Assembly: GCF_003994485.1 (NCBI RefSeq)
Contig: NZ_RZNJ01000002.1
Location: forward strand, 433,255 to 497,254
Reading direction: 5' to 3'
DNA length: 64,000 nucleotides
DNA from: Arsenicitalea aurantiaca
GTDB lineage: Bacteria > Pseudomonadota > Alphaproteobacteria > Rhizobiales > Devosiaceae
Below are positions 43,444-53,985 of this stretch, piece by piece (the stretch's first letter is position 1; every line of letters begins with the position of its first letter). Made by a program: the position numbers and the translations under genes. The notes beneath the pieces were generated by a model. It was not told the DNA's origin. It saw only the letters and a program-made list of their open reading frames with translations, and ran no database searches.

Positions 43444-43485
43444 CCGGCCCGAATCCAGCCATTCCGTATAGATCAGAGACGTCAG

Positions 43486-45258
43486 ATGCACCGCTACCGT
43501 TCGCACACCTGCGCAGCGCTCACCACGGGGGATGTCGGCAATCCCGTGCGACTGAGCGGCTGGGTCCACCGCATCCGCGATCATGGCGGCCTGCTCTTCA
43601 TCGACCTGCGCGACCATTACGGGCTGACCCAGTGCGTGGTCGATCCTGATTCTCCCGCCTTCGCCGAAGTCGAGAAGGTCCGGGCCGAATGGGTCGTGCG
43701 GATCGACGGCGAGGTGAAGGCCCGCACGCCCGAGACGGTCAACACCAATTTACCCACCGGCGCCATCGAGGTCTTCATCCGCGAGATCGAGGTTCTGGGC
43801 CGTTCCGCCGAGCTGCCCATGCCGGTCTTCGGGGATCAGGACTATCCCGAGGAGACGCGCCTCAAATACCGCTTCCTCGATCTGCGCCGCGACGGGCTGC
43901 ACAACCGCATCGTGCTGCGCTCCAAGGTCATTGCCTCCATCCGGCGGCGCATGATGGATCTGGGCTTCATGGAGTACCAGACCCCGATCCTGACCGCGTC
44001 GAGCCCCGAAGGCGCGCGCGACTTCCTCGTGCCGTCGCGCCTGCACCCGGGCAAGTTCTACGCGCTCCCGCAGGCGCCCCAGCAGTTCAAGCAGCTCCTG
44101 ATGATCGCGGGCTTCGATCGCTATTTCCAGATCGCGCAGTGCTTCCGCGACGAGGATCCCCGCCATGACCGGTCCTCGGAGTTCACCCAGCTCGACATCG
44201 AGATGAGCTTCGTCGAGCAGCAGGACGTGTTCGACGCCGTCGAGCCGCTGCTGCGCGGCGTGTTCGAGGAATTCGGCAATGGCTGGCGGGTCACGCAGAA
44301 ATTCCCGCAGATCCCCTATGCCGAAGCCATCCGCAAATATGGTTCGGACAAGCCGGACCTGCGCAACCCCATCGAGATGGAAGCCGTCACCGAGCATTTC
44401 TCCGGCTCGGGCTTCAAGGTCTTTGCCGGGCAGATCGCCAACGACCCCAAGGTCGAAGTCTGGGCGATCCCCGCGCCGACCGGCGGCAGCCGCGCCTTCT
44501 GCGACCGCATGAACGCCTGGGCACAGGGCGAGGGCCAGCCGGGCCTCGGCTACATCTTCTTCCGCGATGGCGAGGGCGCCGGCCCGATCGCCAAGAACAT
44601 CGGCCCCGAGCGCACCGAGGCCATCCGCACCCAGCTCGGCCTCAAGGATGGGGACGCGGTCTTCTTCGTCTGCGGCCTGCCTCAGAAATTCTACAAGTTC
44701 GCCGGCGAAGCGCGCACACGTGCGGGCACCGAACTCAACCTCCTCGACGTCGAGCAGTTCGCTTTCTGCTGGATCGTCGACTTCCCGATGTTCGAGTGGA
44801 GCGAGGAAGAGAAGCGGGTCGATTTCTCGCACAACCCCTTCTCCATGCCGCAGGGCGGCCTCGAGGCGCTCGAGACGCAGGATCCGCTCACCATCAATGC
44901 CTTCCAGTACGATGCCGTCTGCAACGGCTACGAGCTGAGTTCGGGCGCCATCCGGAACCATCGGCCCGACATCATGCGGCGTGCCTTCGAGATCGCCGGC
45001 TACGACATGTCGACCCTCGAGGACAAGTTCGGCGGCATGCTGCGCGCCCTCCAGTACGGCGCGCCGCCGCACGGCGGCATTGCGCCGGGCATCGACCGGA
45101 TCATCATGCTCCTCTGCCATGAGAGCAATCTGCGCGAGGTCACGGCCTTCCCGATGAACCAGCAGGGCGAAGACTTGCTGATGGGTGCGCCCTCGAGTGT
45201 CTCGGCCAAGCAGCTGCGCGAACTCTCGATCCGCATCGCGGTCGAAAAGAAGGACTGA
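43486..45258 (+). CDS. aspS: Aspartyl-tRNA synthetase (non-discriminating bacterial type)
   Basis: The 590-residue class II synthetase starts [21 protein letters not shown], then the OB-fold anticodon domain (about 1-105), class II motif 1 ([14 protein letters not shown]), motif 2 ([22 protein letters not shown]), a bacterial GAD insertion (about 290-420) and motif 3 ([13 protein letters not shown]). ATG 43486 matches homologues; the longer frame from 43342 does not. Whether it also charges tRNA-Asn depends on gatCAB elsewhere in the genome. Confidence 0.97.
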   Translation: MHRYRSHTCAALTTGDVGNPVRLSGWVHRIRDHGGLLFIDLRDHYGLTQCVVDPDSPAFAEVEKVRAEWVVRIDGEVKARTPETVNTNLPTGAIEVFIREIEVLGRSAELPMPVFGDQDYPEETRLKYRFLDLRRDGLHNRIVLRSKVIASIRRRMMDLGFMEYQTPILTASSPEGARDFLVPSRLHPGKFYALPQAPQQFKQLLMIAGFDRYFQIAQCFRDEDPRHDRSSEFTQLDIEMSFVEQQDVFDAVEPLLRGVFEEFGNGWRVTQKFPQIPYAEAIRKYGSDKPDLRNPIEMEAVTEHFSGSGFKVFAGQIANDPKVEVWAIPAPTGGSRAFCDRMNAWAQGEGQPGLGYIFFRDGEGAGPIAKNIGPERTEAIRTQLGLKDGDAVFFVCGLPQKFYKFAGEARTRAGTELNLLDVEQFAFCWIVDFPMFEWSEEEKRVDFSHNPFSMPQGGLEALETQDPLTINAFQYDAVCNGYELSSGAIRNHRPDIMRRAFEIAGYDMSTLEDKFGGMLRALQYGAPPHGGIAPGIDRIIMLLCHESNLREVTAFPMNQQGEDLLMGAPSSVSAKQLRELSIRIAVEKKD

Positions 45259-45266
45259 TGATGGAA

Positions 45267-45290
45267 GAGGGCGCCCGCTGCGGCGCCCTC
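45267..45290. terminator. Hairpin after aspS
   Basis: GAGGGCGCC (45267-45275) and GGCGCCCTC (45282-45290) form a perfect 9-bp stem with loop CGCTGC, nine bases after the aspS stop. There is no following T run, so it may be a weak or Rho-assisted terminator or an RNA-stabilising end. Confidence 0.5.
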
Positions 45291-45325
45291 CGTCTCCGCA
45301 TTCAGGCCTTACCAGTTAACGCGCA

Positions 45326-45340
45326 TTAACCGGGCCTTAA
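45326..45340. promoter_or_regulatory. CtrA-like box upstream of the EAL protein gene
   Basis: TTAACCGGGCCTTAA has TTAA at 45326-45329 and 45337-45340 with exactly seven bases between, the CtrA consensus spacing. A further TTAA at 45316-45319 lies six bases upstream. It is 52 bases before the EAL gene's start. TTAA is rare in this GC-rich DNA, which raises interest, but binding is not shown. Confidence 0.45.
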
Positions 45341-45391
45341 GCCTGTCGCTGCTATTTCGGTAGACGTTGCGGCGTCGAAAGTTCACCGGCA

Positions 45392-46993
45392 GTGAGAGCG
45401 AGATATTCTCATATCCTAGTGCTGGTCAGCGCCATGCTGGCCTTCGCGCCCGTCGTGGCCGTAGACTATCTCCTCGACAATTACGTGCGTGTCCGCGAGC
45501 GGGCCGTGATCCAGCAGCGGGTCGACACCTTCGCCGAGCGTATCTCCGATTCGGCGAACGCCGCCGTGGGCTCCCTGCGCCGGATCCTGTCCCAGAGCCC
45601 TTCGCTCTGCACCCCGACCTTCCTTTCCAACGTCCATGCCGAAATGGGCGCCAGCCTCTCGCTGCGCCAAGTGCTGGTCGAAAACAGCGACGGTGTGCAG
45701 TTCTGTGACGCGCTGGGGCGCGAGGTCGACTATGTCGCGCTCTCGCAGGATCTGGGCCTGCCGCGCCAGACCGAGCGCCTCGCGGTCGTGCAGATGAACG
45801 GGCTCGACATGCCCGTCCTCAAGGTCACCCAGGGATTCGGCAACAACCGCACGGTCGCAGCTTTCGTACCCGTCCTTGCCAATCCGCTCGAGGGGCTGGC
45901 TCTCGGTATGCCCCCGGCCTCCGTCCTGCGGATCGCCCTGACCGACGGGACCGATATCGTCACCGTCGGCGATCCGACGGGCTATGATCAGCGTTCGGGA
46001 ACCGAATACATCTCCGCCAGCGCCTTCGTCGGGGAGCTGCCCATCCGGGTGGATGCGGCGATGCCCTTCGCGCTCGTACGCGCCGATTATGCCGATCTGG
46101 ACCTCAGCTTCACCCTTATCGCCTGCGTGATGAGCGGTGCGTTCCTCTTCCTCGCCCTGCAATATGTGCGCCGCTCGGCCATTCCCGCCGTCGATCTCGA
46201 GCGCGCCATCGTTGCTGGAGAGCTCAAGCCCTATTACCAACCCGTCATCAACCTGCGCACAGGCGAACTCGCCGGCTGCGAGGTGCTCTGCCGCTGGGAG
46301 AAGCGCTCGGGCGAAGTCGTGCCGCCGGGCGCCTTCATCGACTATGCGGAGGTGACCGGGCTCGCCATCCCGATGACGCTGAGCCTCATGCAGCAGGTGC
46401 GCACCGACCTCTCCGATCTCTGCACCGAAGTGCCCGGCCTCAAGATCAGCATCAACCTCTTCGAGGGCCATTTCCGCGACAGCACCATCGTGGAGGACGT
46501 GCAGGCCATATTCGGCGGCAGCCCCATCAACTACCGCCAGCTCGTCTTCGAAATCACCGAACGCCGCCCGCTCGGCAATTCGCTCCAGGCCAACAGCGTC
46601 ATCTCGGGCCTCCACGCCCTCGGCGCCCGGCTCGCCATGGACGATGCGGGCACCGGCCATTCCAACCTCGCCTACATCGAGACGCTCGGCGTCGACGTCA
46701 TCAAGATCGACCGCGTCTTCGTCGACATGATCAAGCCAGGCGCCACCCAGGTGCCCATTCTGGATGGGCTGATCGCCATGGCGCGGGACCTCGGCACAGA
46801 GATCGTCGCCGAGGGCGTCGAGACCGAGGCCCAGGCGCTTTACCTCCGCGCGCGCGGTGTCGTGATGGCGCAGGGCTACCTCTTCGCCCCGGCGCTCAAG
46901 GTCAATTCCTTCCGGGAGCTGGCGCGTGCATTGCATGCCCGGCACGGGCAGAACGTCGCACCGGTCGGCCAGGGCGTGCCGGACGCGGCCTGA
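45392..46993 (+). CDS. Membrane-bound EAL-domain cyclic-di-GMP phosphodiesterase with CSS-type sensor
   Basis: The 533-residue protein has a first membrane helix (about 7-26), a periplasmic domain of roughly 200 residues with two cysteines (SLCTP and FCDALG) like CSS-motif sensors, a second helix (about 234-256), and a C-terminal EAL domain. The EAL signature reads EVL (GCEVLCRW); other catalytic residues are kept: Asn in SINLFEGHF, EITER, DDAGTGHSNL, KIDRVFVD and EGVET. It should hydrolyse c-di-GMP, perhaps controlled by disulfide state through DsbA as for CSS-EAL proteins. The start is GTG 45392. A CtrA-like box lies upstream. Confidence 0.85.
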   Translation: MRARYSHILVLVSAMLAFAPVVAVDYLLDNYVRVRERAVIQQRVDTFAERISDSANAAVGSLRRILSQSPSLCTPTFLSNVHAEMGASLSLRQVLVENSDGVQFCDALGREVDYVALSQDLGLPRQTERLAVVQMNGLDMPVLKVTQGFGNNRTVAAFVPVLANPLEGLALGMPPASVLRIALTDGTDIVTVGDPTGYDQRSGTEYISASAFVGELPIRVDAAMPFALVRADYADLDLSFTLIACVMSGAFLFLALQYVRRSAIPAVDLERAIVAGELKPYYQPVINLRTGELAGCEVLCRWEKRSGEVVPPGAFIDYAEVTGLAIPMTLSLMQQVRTDLSDLCTEVPGLKISINLFEGHFRDSTIVEDVQAIFGGSPINYRQLVFEITERRPLGNSLQANSVISGLHALGARLAMDDAGTGHSNLAYIETLGVDVIKIDRVFVDMIKPGATQVPILDGLIAMARDLGTEIVAEGVETEAQALYLRARGVVMAQGYLFAPALKVNSFRELARALHARHGQNVAPVGQGVPDAA

Positions 46994-47078
46994 AGAGGCG
47001 GAATCCCGCCCGTCGGCCTTTTCAACGGCGCCATTTAGTGACATTGACGAGGCCGCTAGAAAGAAGGGGGGCGTGCCT

Positions 47079-49373
47079 GTGTCTACCGACATGACCGAAC
47101 AGAAACGTGCGCTGCGCGAGGCCGCGCTGCATTTCCACGAATATCCCAAGCCCGGCAAGCTCGAGATCCGCCCCACCAAGCCCCTCGGCAACCAGCGCGA
47201 CCTCGCGCTCGCCTATTCCCCCGGCGTCGCCGCTCCCTGCGAAGAAATCGCTGCCGACCCCGATGCGGCGGTGCGCTATACCTCGCGCGGCAATCTAGTC
47301 GCGGTCATCTCCAACGGCACCGCCGTGCTCGGCCTCGGCGCAATCGGCGCCCTCGCGAGCAAGCCGGTGATGGAAGGCAAGGCAGTCCTATTCAAGAAGT
47401 TCGCCGGCATCGACGTCTTCGACATCGAGGTCGACGAGACCGACCCCAAGAAATTCATCGAGGTCGTCGCGCCACTCGAACCTACTTTCGGCGGCATCAA
47501 CCTCGAAGACATCAAGGCCCCGGACTGCTTCGAGATTGAGGAAGCGCTCCGCGCGCGCATGAACATCCCGGTCTTCCACGACGACCAGCACGGCACTGCC
47601 ATCATCGTCGGCGCCGCCGTCCTCAACGGCCTCGAGCTTTCCGGCAAGAAGATCGAGGACGTCAAGATCTGCACCTCCGGTGCCGGCGCCGCCGCCATCG
47701 CCTGCCTCAAGATCCTCGTCGCCCTTGGTGCGCGCCACGAGAACATCTGGGTCGCCGACAAGGACGGGCTCGTCACCAAGAACCGGCCCGACGTGACCGA
47801 TCGCTGGCGCGGGGAGTTCGCCCAGGACAGCACCGCCACGACCCTCGCCGAAGTCATCGACGGCGCCGACATCTTCCTCGGCCTCTCGGCGCCCGGCGTC
47901 CTGAAGCCCGAAATGGTCGCCCGCATGGGCCGCCAGCCGCTCGTGCTGGCCCTCGCCAATCCCGTGCCCGAGATCATGCCCGAAGAGGCCCGCGCCATCC
48001 GGCCCGACGCCATGATTTGCACCGGCCGGTCGGACTATCCCAATCAGGTCAATAACGTCCTCTGCTTCCCCTTCATCTTCCGCGGCGCGCTCGACGTGGG
48101 CGCGACGACCATCAATGAGGAGATGAAGCTCGCCGCCGTGAAGGCCATCGCCAAGCTTGCGCATGATCCCGGCCTCGAGGTGTCGCCCACCGGCCAGCCC
48201 GCGATCTACGGGCCCGATCACATCATCCCGAACCCCTTCGACCAGCGGCTCATCCTGCGCATCGCCCCGGCCGTTGCCGCCGCTGCCATGGAGACCGGCG
48301 TCGCCAAGCGGCCGATCGAGAATTTCGATGCCTATCGCGACAGCCTCAACCGCTTCGTGTTCCGGTCCGGCCTCGTGATGAAGCCGATCATCGACCGGGC
48401 GCACGGGCAGGGGATGCGCGTCGCCTTCGCCGATGGCGAGGACGAGCGTGTGCTGCGCGCCGCCCAGGTCATCCTCGAGGAGCGCATCGCCCGGCCCATC
48501 CTCATCGGCCGTCCGGCGGTCATCGAGCAGCGGATCGCCCGCTTCGGGCTCACCCTCGATCCCACCCGCGATTTCGAGATCATCAACCCCGAGGATGATC
48601 CGCGCTATCGAGACTATGTCAGCCTCTTCCACTCCCTCGTCGGCCGCAGCGGCGTCACGCCGGACACGGCCCGCACCATCGTGCGCACCAACACCACTGT
48701 CATCGGTGCGCTCGCGGTCAAGCGCGGGGAGGCCGATGCGCTGCTCTGCGGCCTACAGGGCCGCTTCATCAAGCACGTGCGCGACATCCGTTCGGTCCTT
48801 GGGCTGCAGGACGGCATCAAGGACGTCTCGGCGCTCTCCATGCTGATCATGCCGCGTGGGGCGTTCTTCCTTGCCGATACCTATGTGAACATGGAGCCGA
48901 CAGCCGACGAGATCGTCTCGATCGCGCTGCAGGCGCGCGACCACCTCAAGCGCTTCAACATCGAGGCCCGGGTGGCGCTGCTCTCCTACTCGAACTTTGG
49001 TTCGCGTGACGGCGACACCGCCTACAAGATGCGCGAGGCCTATCAGAAGCTGAAGGCTGTCGCCCCCGAGATGATCGTCGAGGGCGAAATGCAGGGCGAC
49101 CTCGCCCTGTCCGAGCAGCTGCGCGAGCGCTACATCCCCGACACGGTCCTGCGCGGCGAAGCCAACCTTCTTATCTTCCCGAACCTTGATTCGGCGAACC
49201 TCTCCATGACCCTGCTCAAGGAGATGAACGAGGCGATCTCGGTCGGGCCGATCCTGATGGGTCCCGGCTCTCCCGCGCACATCCTCGCGCCCTCGACGAC
49301 GAGCCGCGGCATCGTCAACATGACCGCCATCGCCGCGACAGAGGCGCTCGGGCTTACTGCAGCAGCCGAGTAA
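47079..49373 (+). CDS. maeB: NADP-dependent malic enzyme with C-terminal phosphotransacetylase-like domain
   Basis: The protein (764 residues from GTG 47079) has an N-terminal malic enzyme (about 1-430) with [12 protein letters not shown], the metal/catalytic region [12 protein letters not shown] and the NAD(P) loop [15 protein letters not shown], and a C-terminal phosphotransacetylase-like domain (about 440-764) with [16 protein letters not shown] and [16 protein letters not shown]. This hybrid is the Rhizobium DME/TME form, in which the second domain has a regulatory role. It converts malate to pyruvate and CO2. GTG 47079 lies correctly after AAGGGGGG; ATG 47091 is an alternative. NADP rather than NAD preference is inferred. 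Confidence 0.93.
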   Translation: MSTDMTEQKRALREAALHFHEYPKPGKLEIRPTKPLGNQRDLALAYSPGVAAPCEEIAADPDAAVRYTSRGNLVAVISNGTAVLGLGAIGALASKPVMEGKAVLFKKFAGIDVFDIEVDETDPKKFIEVVAPLEPTFGGINLEDIKAPDCFEIEEALRARMNIPVFHDDQHGTAIIVGAAVLNGLELSGKKIEDVKICTSGAGAAAIACLKILVALGARHENIWVADKDGLVTKNRPDVTDRWRGEFAQDSTATTLAEVIDGADIFLGLSAPGVLKPEMVARMGRQPLVLALANPVPEIMPEEARAIRPDAMICTGRSDYPNQVNNVLCFPFIFRGALDVGATTINEEMKLAAVKAIAKLAHDPGLEVSPTGQPAIYGPDHIIPNPFDQRLILRIAPAVAAAAMETGVAKRPIENFDAYRDSLNRFVFRSGLVMKPIIDRAHGQGMRVAFADGEDERVLRAAQVILEERIARPILIGRPAVIEQRIARFGLTLDPTRDFEIINPEDDPRYRDYVSLFHSLVGRSGVTPDTARTIVRTNTTVIGALAVKRGEADALLCGLQGRFIKHVRDIRSVLGLQDGIKDVSALSMLIMPRGAFFLADTYVNMEPTADEIVSIALQARDHLKRFNIEARVALLSYSNFGSRDGDTAYKMREAYQKLKAVAPEMIVEGEMQGDLALSEQLRERYIPDTVLRGEANLLIFPNLDSANLSMTLLKEMNEAISVGPILMGPGSPAHILAPSTTSRGIVNMTAIAATEALGLTAAAE

Positions 49374-49394
49374 GCCAGTCCGGCCTTGGATATG

Positions 49395-49424
49395 CCCCGA
49401 ACGGCGCTACCATGCCGTTCGGGG
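49395..49424. terminator. Perfect 11-bp hairpin after maeB
   Basis: CCCCGAACGGC (49395-49405) and GCCGTTCGGGG (49414-49424) are exact inverted copies with an 8-base loop, 22 bases after the maeB stop. No T run follows on the plus strand. It likely ends or protects the maeB transcript. An ATG within its loop is therefore an unlikely start for the next gene. Confidence 0.55.
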
Positions 49425-49453
49425 ATGATCCCGTCGGGGGCTGGAGGGCCGTA

Positions 49454-51247
49454 ATGAGCTGGAGATCGCGCTTCGCACTGGCGCCGGATGCGCTGGCCAC
49501 ACTCTGGCGCTTCCCCCTGCCGGTAGTCCTTGCTGCCATCGCCGCCGCCATTCTCGTCGGCGTCGCCACCGGGCTCCTCTCCGATAGCGACGATTTCTGG
49601 CCGCGCGCCGTTCTCGGGCTCGGCGTCGCGTTCCTCTTCGGCACCGCAGGCGTGCTCTACCGCGAATCGCGCCCCTATGACGGGATCCCCGGGCCGCTTC
49701 TCGCCTTTGTGCTGCCACCGCTCGCCGGCCTTGCCTGCCTGCCCCTGGCCGAACCCTTAATCGCCCCATACGTGCTGCCGGTGATCGCGGTGCTCTGGCT
49801 CTCGGTGTCGGCTTTCACCCGCATCGGCCGCGGCAGCCTCAGGGCCGAGCAGCAGGACCGCTTCTGGTGGCTCAACCATCAGGGCGCGACCACGGCGATC
49901 CTCGCCATCATCGCCTTCCTGCTGGTCGCGCTCGGCATGGTCGCGATCGAGCGCTCCCTCGCCATCCTCTTCGGCCTCGAAACACGCGATTTCTTCTACG
50001 ATGTCGTGCTGCCCGTGGTCGGGGCCTTCCTCGCGCCCGTATATTGGCTGACGACGCTGCCGCGGCTCGATGCCTATGACCCCAATGCGCTGCGCCGTCC
50101 CGATTTTCTCGCCCGCGCCGTCGGCTTTCTGGGCCAGTTCATCCTCGCCCCCGTGCTGTTCGCCTATGCGGGCATCCTCCTCGCCTACACCGTGCAGATC
50201 GCCGTCACCGGCACGCTGCCCCAGGGCATGCTCGGCTGGATGGTGCTCGGCTATGTCGTGAGCGGCGCCGCCACCTATCTTCTTCTGCACCCCGCCTTCA
50301 TGCGCGAGCGTGCGCTCGTCCGGCTCTTCCGTCGGATATGGTTCTGGCTCACCCTCGTGCCGCTGGGGCTCTTCGCCGTCGCGGTCTGGATCCGCGTCGA
50401 TGCCTACGGGCTGACCTCCGAGCGCATCTTCCTCGTCGCCGGCGGCGTCTGGGCGGCGCTCCTCGCAGCCTTCTTCATCCTCCGGCGCGGCGATATCCGC
50501 CTTATCCCCGCCATTGCGGCAATAATCCTCGCCCTCATTTCAGTCGGCCCGTGGAGCTATGAGAACGCACCGCGCTGGGACCAGTCGGCCCGCCTCGAGC
50601 GGCTGCTGGTCTCGGGTGGCATCACCGGCCCGGACTCAGTTGCCCGCTGGACCGTCGCCGAGGCCCGCGCCGCCCGCAGCGCGATGACCTATCTCGCCTA
50701 TGAGGCGCGCGACAGCGCCGCGCTGCGCGAAGTTCTCGCGCGCCATGGCGTCGCCTATGATGGTGCGCGCCGGCCCATCGAAACCCTGCTCAGCGGCTGG
50801 GGTGTTCCCGATGAAGGCCTTGTGGGGCCGGGGACGACCTACCTGTCGGTAGACCGGCAGCGCTTCGGCGGCAGTGTCGACGTTTCGAGGACGCCCCATC
50901 TCGTCGGCGCGGTGCAGGCCGGGGATTTTGCCTCGAATGCCGGTCCGCTCGCCTTCCGGCTTACCGAAAACCGCCTGCAGGTCCGCCAGCAATTCCGCCT
51001 CGTCGAGATCGACCTTGCCGACTGGGTCGCCAGCCAGCATGAAGGCACCGCCATCGATCCGGTCATCGACTTCCTGATCGGCGGCACGCGCTATCGCATC
51101 GCGCTCGACAGCGCCTCGATCGAGCTGCGCGAAGAAGGCGACGCCGTCGCGCGCCGCCTCACCAACCTCGCCGGAACGCTCTTTTCAGAGCGTCCGCTGG
51201 AGCAGGTCAGACCCAGCCCTGAAGGTCTGCCAGCGCGCGCGAGGTGA
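49454..51247 (+). CDS. DUF4153 multi-pass membrane protein
   Basis: The 597-residue protein has about 11-12 hydrophobic segments in its first 400 residues, then a soluble C-terminal part (about 400-597) rich in Arg/Ala and beta-strand-like repeats. The membrane region with [11 protein letters not shown] and the periplasm-facing [13 protein letters not shown] fits DUF4153, a family of unknown function. ATG 49454 is supported by GGAGGG at 49443-49448. Its 3' end overlaps the convergent trmFO gene by 41 bases, so both C termini share DNA. Confidence 0.75.
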   Translation: MSWRSRFALAPDALATLWRFPLPVVLAAIAAAILVGVATGLLSDSDDFWPRAVLGLGVAFLFGTAGVLYRESRPYDGIPGPLLAFVLPPLAGLACLPLAEPLIAPYVLPVIAVLWLSVSAFTRIGRGSLRAEQQDRFWWLNHQGATTAILAIIAFLLVALGMVAIERSLAILFGLETRDFFYDVVLPVVGAFLAPVYWLTTLPRLDAYDPNALRRPDFLARAVGFLGQFILAPVLFAYAGILLAYTVQIAVTGTLPQGMLGWMVLGYVVSGAATYLLLHPAFMRERALVRLFRRIWFWLTLVPLGLFAVAVWIRVDAYGLTSERIFLVAGGVWAALLAAFFILRRGDIRLIPAIAAIILALISVGPWSYENAPRWDQSARLERLLVSGGITGPDSVARWTVAEARAARSAMTYLAYEARDSAALREVLARHGVAYDGARRPIETLLSGWGVPDEGLVGPGTTYLSVDRQRFGGSVDVSRTPHLVGAVQAGDFASNAGPLAFRLTENRLQVRQQFRLVEIDLADWVASQHEGTAIDPVIDFLIGGTRYRIALDSASIELREEGDAVARRLTNLAGTLFSERPLEQVRPSPEGLPARAR

Positions 51248-52589
51248 TCGCCCGGCGCTTGGCCTGCGTCTTCTCGACCGACTTCCAGCGTTTCACGCCT
51301 TCGGGCTTGCTGATGGTCACGGGCGGAAAGAGCCCGAAATTGACGTTCATCGGCTGGAACGAGCGCGCACCCGAATAGGCTTCCGCCTCGATATGGCCGC
51401 CCGTGATGTGCGCGATGAGTGCGCCGAACGCCGTCGTCATCGGCGGCGTGGGCAGGGTCTCGCCCCGCGCGTCCGCCGCGGCAAGCCGGCCAGCGACGAG
51501 CCCGATCGCTGCGCTCTCCACATAGCCTTCGACGCCCGTTACCTGGCCGGCGAACCGCAGCCGCGGATCGGCCTTGAGCTTCAGATCGGGTCCCAGCACC
51601 TTGGGCGAGTTGATGAACGTGTTCCGGTGCAGTCCGCCGAGCCGCGCAAACTGAGCGTTCTCGAGCCCCGGGATCATCCGGAAAATCTCGGTCTGCACGC
51701 CATACCGCATCTTGGTCTGGAAGCCGACCATGTTCCAGAGCGTGCCGAGCGCATTGTCCTGGCGCAGCTGCACGATCGCGTGCGGCTTGACCGTGGGGTT
51801 GCGCGGATTGGTCAGGCCTACCGGCTTCATCGGCCCATGGCGCAGCGTTTCGCGGCCGCGCTCGGCCATCACCTCGATAGGCAGACACCCGTCGAAATAG
51901 GGCACCTTCTCCCAGTCCTTGAATTCATGCAGCGGCGCGGACAGCAGCGCATCCACGAAGTCGTTGTACTGCTTCTCGTCCATCGGGCAGTTGAGATAGT
52001 CCGCCCCCGTGCCACCCGGTCCCGCCTTGTCATAGCGCGACTGCGCCCAGACGATGTCGCGATCGATGCTGTCGGCGTGCACGATCGGCGCGATCGCGTC
52101 GAAAAAGGCCAGCGAATCCTCGCCCGTGAGCTTCGCGATCCCCTCCGCCAGCGCCGGGGAGGTGAGGGGACCCGTTGCGATGATGACGTTGGTCCACTCC
52201 GCGGGCGGCAGGCCCGCCACTTCTGCCCGGTCGATCTCGATCGAGGGGTGGTTGGCGATGGTGCGCGTCACCTCCTCGGAAAACGCATCGCGGTCGACCG
52301 CCAGCGCGCCGCCTGCCGGCAGCTTGTGCTTGTCCGCCGCTTTCATGATCAGCGAGTTGCAGCGCCGCATTTCCTCATGCAGCAGCCCCACCGCATTGTG
52401 CTCGTGATCGTCCGAGCGGAAGCTGTTGGAGCAGACGAGTTCTGCGAGCCCGTCGGTGTGGTGCGCATCGGTGGCGCGCACCGGTCGCATCTCGTGCAGG
52501 ATGACGCGGGCGCCCGCCTCGGCGGCCTGCCACGCAGCTTCTGATCCGGCGAGCCCGCCGCCGATGATATGAATGGGTTCTGTTGACAT
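51207..52589 (-). CDS. trmFO: Methylenetetrahydrofolate-tRNA-(uracil-5-)-methyltransferase
   Basis: The 460-residue flavoprotein begins with the FAD dinucleotide fold [21 protein letters not shown] and has [19 protein letters not shown] with the conserved cysteine, [10 protein letters not shown], and [20 protein letters not shown]. It makes m5U54 in tRNA using methylenetetrahydrofolate and FADH2, unlike SAM-dependent TrmA. Length and motifs are normal. Its C-terminal coding end overlaps the DUF4153 gene on the other strand. Confidence 0.95.
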   Translation of the reverse strand: MSTEPIHIIGGGLAGSEAAWQAAEAGARVILHEMRPVRATDAHHTDGLAELVCSNSFRSDDHEHNAVGLLHEEMRRCNSLIMKAADKHKLPAGGALAVDRDAFSEEVTRTIANHPSIEIDRAEVAGLPPAEWTNVIIATGPLTSPALAEGIAKLTGEDSLAFFDAIAPIVHADSIDRDIVWAQSRYDKAGPGGTGADYLNCPMDEKQYNDFVDALLSAPLHEFKDWEKVPYFDGCLPIEVMAERGRETLRHGPMKPVGLTNPRNPTVKPHAIVQLRQDNALGTLWNMVGFQTKMRYGVQTEIFRMIPGLENAQFARLGGLHRNTFINSPKVLGPDLKLKADPRLRFAGQVTGVEGYVESAAIGLVAGRLAAADARGETLPTPPMTTAFGALIAHITGGHIEAEAYSGARSFQPMNVNFGLFPPVTISKPEGVKRWKSVEKTQAKRRAITSRALADLQGWV

Positions 52590-52634
52590 GGCCGGCTGAT
52601 AGCAGGCGCCCGGGCCCCGCGCAATCGCGCCGGC

Positions 52635-52664
52635 AAAAGGGGCGCGCCGCTTCCGGCACGCCCC
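52635..52664 (-). terminator. Rho-independent terminator of the DJ-1/PfpI gene
   Basis: GGGGCG (52639-52644) pairs with CGCCCC (52659-52664) and an inner GCC/GGC pair extends the stem around a short loop with one mismatch. On the minus strand the stem is followed by TTTT (A run 52635-52638). It lies 26 bases past the gene's stop. Confidence 0.7.
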
Positions 52665-52690
52665 CCATCAAGGCTCGGTGATCTGTCGTC

Positions 52691-53251
52691 TCAGGCCGCG
52701 CGACGCTCGTGCCGGCCCTCGAGGATTTCTCCTGCGATCTTGTCGCAGAAAGCCGGCAGATCGTCCGGATTGCGGCTCGTGATCAGCCCCTGGTCGGTGA
52801 CGACAGTGCTGTCTTCCCAGAGCCCGCCTGCATTGATCACGTCGGTCTTGACCGACGGATAAGACGTCACCTTGCGGCCCTTGACGATGCCGGTCTCGAC
52901 CAGCAGCCAGGGCGCATGGCAGATCGCCGCGACGACCTTCTTCTGCGTCCAGAATGCCTTGATGAGATCGAGCACCGATGTCTCGACGCGCAGCAGGTCC
53001 GGGTTGATCTGCCCGCCCGGCAGCACGATGGCGTCGTAATCGTCCGCCGAAACCTGATCCACCGTCCGGTCGACCTTGACCGCATTGCCCCAGTCGGTCT
53101 TGTCCCAGCCCTTGATCTCGCCGGCTTCGAGCGAAATGATGTGCACGGTCGCACCGGCATCCTTGAGCGTCTTGTGCGGCACTTCGAGTTCGGACTGCTC
53201 GAACCCGTTGGTCGCGACGATGGCGATGGTCTTGCCTGAAAGATCACGCAT
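52691..53251 (-). CDS. DJ-1/PfpI family protein
   Basis: The 186-residue protein has the DJ-1/PfpI fold: KTIAIVATNGFEQSELEVP at the N terminus (acid residue Glu), AIVLPGGQINPDLLR, and the nucleophile elbow VAAICHAPWLLVE with Cys followed by His. The AICHA motif and sequence GRKVTSYPSVKTDV match the PfpI/YhbO deglycase-like stress proteins. Likely a glyoxalase/deglycase or chaperone against carbonyl stress. A longer frame reaching 54706 crosses other genes and is rejected. Divergent from the GST gene. Confidence 0.88.
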   Translation of the reverse strand: MRDLSGKTIAIVATNGFEQSELEVPHKTLKDAGATVHIISLEAGEIKGWDKTDWGNAVKVDRTVDQVSADDYDAIVLPGGQINPDLLRVETSVLDLIKAFWTQKKVVAAICHAPWLLVETGIVKGRKVTSYPSVKTDVINAGGLWEDSTVVTDQGLITSRNPDDLPAFCDKIAGEILEGRHERRAA

Positions 53252-53332
53252 GATTCTGCTCCATATCTGTTGGTATGGAGCTTCAACGGCGCGCCGCGCA
53301 GCGCGGTTCCAGCCTATAGGGAGCATTGGACC

Positions 53333-53983
53333 ATGGCCGACATCACGATCTGGGGACGGCTCAACTCGTCCAACGTACAGAAGGCCATATGGGCGCTCGA
53401 GGAGCTCGGGCTCGACTATGCCAGCATCCCGCTCGCCGGCAGCTTTGGCGGCAACAGGACGCCCGAATATCTCGCCATGAACCCCAACGGCCTCGTGCCC
53501 ACGCTGCGCGACGGAGACCTCGTCCTCTGGGAGAGCCACGCCATCGTCCGCTATCTCGCCGCCGCCTACGGGATGGGCACGCTCTGCCCCGAGCCGCTCG
53601 CCGAGCGCGCCATCGTCGACCAGTGGACCGACTGGACCGCGACCACCCTGCAGCAGGGCTGGCTGCAGGTCTTCTGGCTGCTCGTGCGCACCCCGCCCGA
53701 GGAGCAGGACCCGGTGGCCATCGATCGCGCCGTCGCACGCGCCAACGAGGCCTATGCGATCATGGACCGTCAGCTGGCACGGACGCCCTTCATGGCCGGC
53801 GATCGGTTGACCTACGCCGACATCGTCTCGGGCGCATCGATGTATCGCTGGATGACCATGGACGTGGAGCGCACCCCGCTGCCCCATCTCGAAGCCTGGT
53901 ACGCCCGCCTCCTCGACCGCCCCGCCTACCGCAAGGCCGTCTGCGTCTCCTATGAAGAGCTGCGTGGCCGGCTGGCGTTCTGA
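53333..53983 (+). CDS. Glutathione S-transferase
   Basis: The 216-residue protein has a thioredoxin-like N-terminal domain with GRLNSSNVQKAIWALEELGL (Ser-containing active site), NPNGLVPTLRDGDLVLWESHAIVRYL (cis-Pro and glutathione-binding ES), and a C-terminal helical domain with PFMAGDRLTYADIV. It conjugates or reduces electrophiles with glutathione. ATG 53333 is preferred to 53270, which lies in the promoter gap. It ends two bases before the convergent LysE-family gene. Confidence 0.9.
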   Translation: MADITIWGRLNSSNVQKAIWALEELGLDYASIPLAGSFGGNRTPEYLAMNPNGLVPTLRDGDLVLWESHAIVRYLAAAYGMGTLCPEPLAERAIVDQWTDWTATTLQQGWLQVFWLLVRTPPEEQDPVAIDRAVARANEAYAIMDRQLARTPFMAGDRLTYADIVSGASMYRWMTMDVERTPLPHLEAWYARLLDRPAYRKAVCVSYEELRGRLAF

Positions 53984-53985
53984 GG

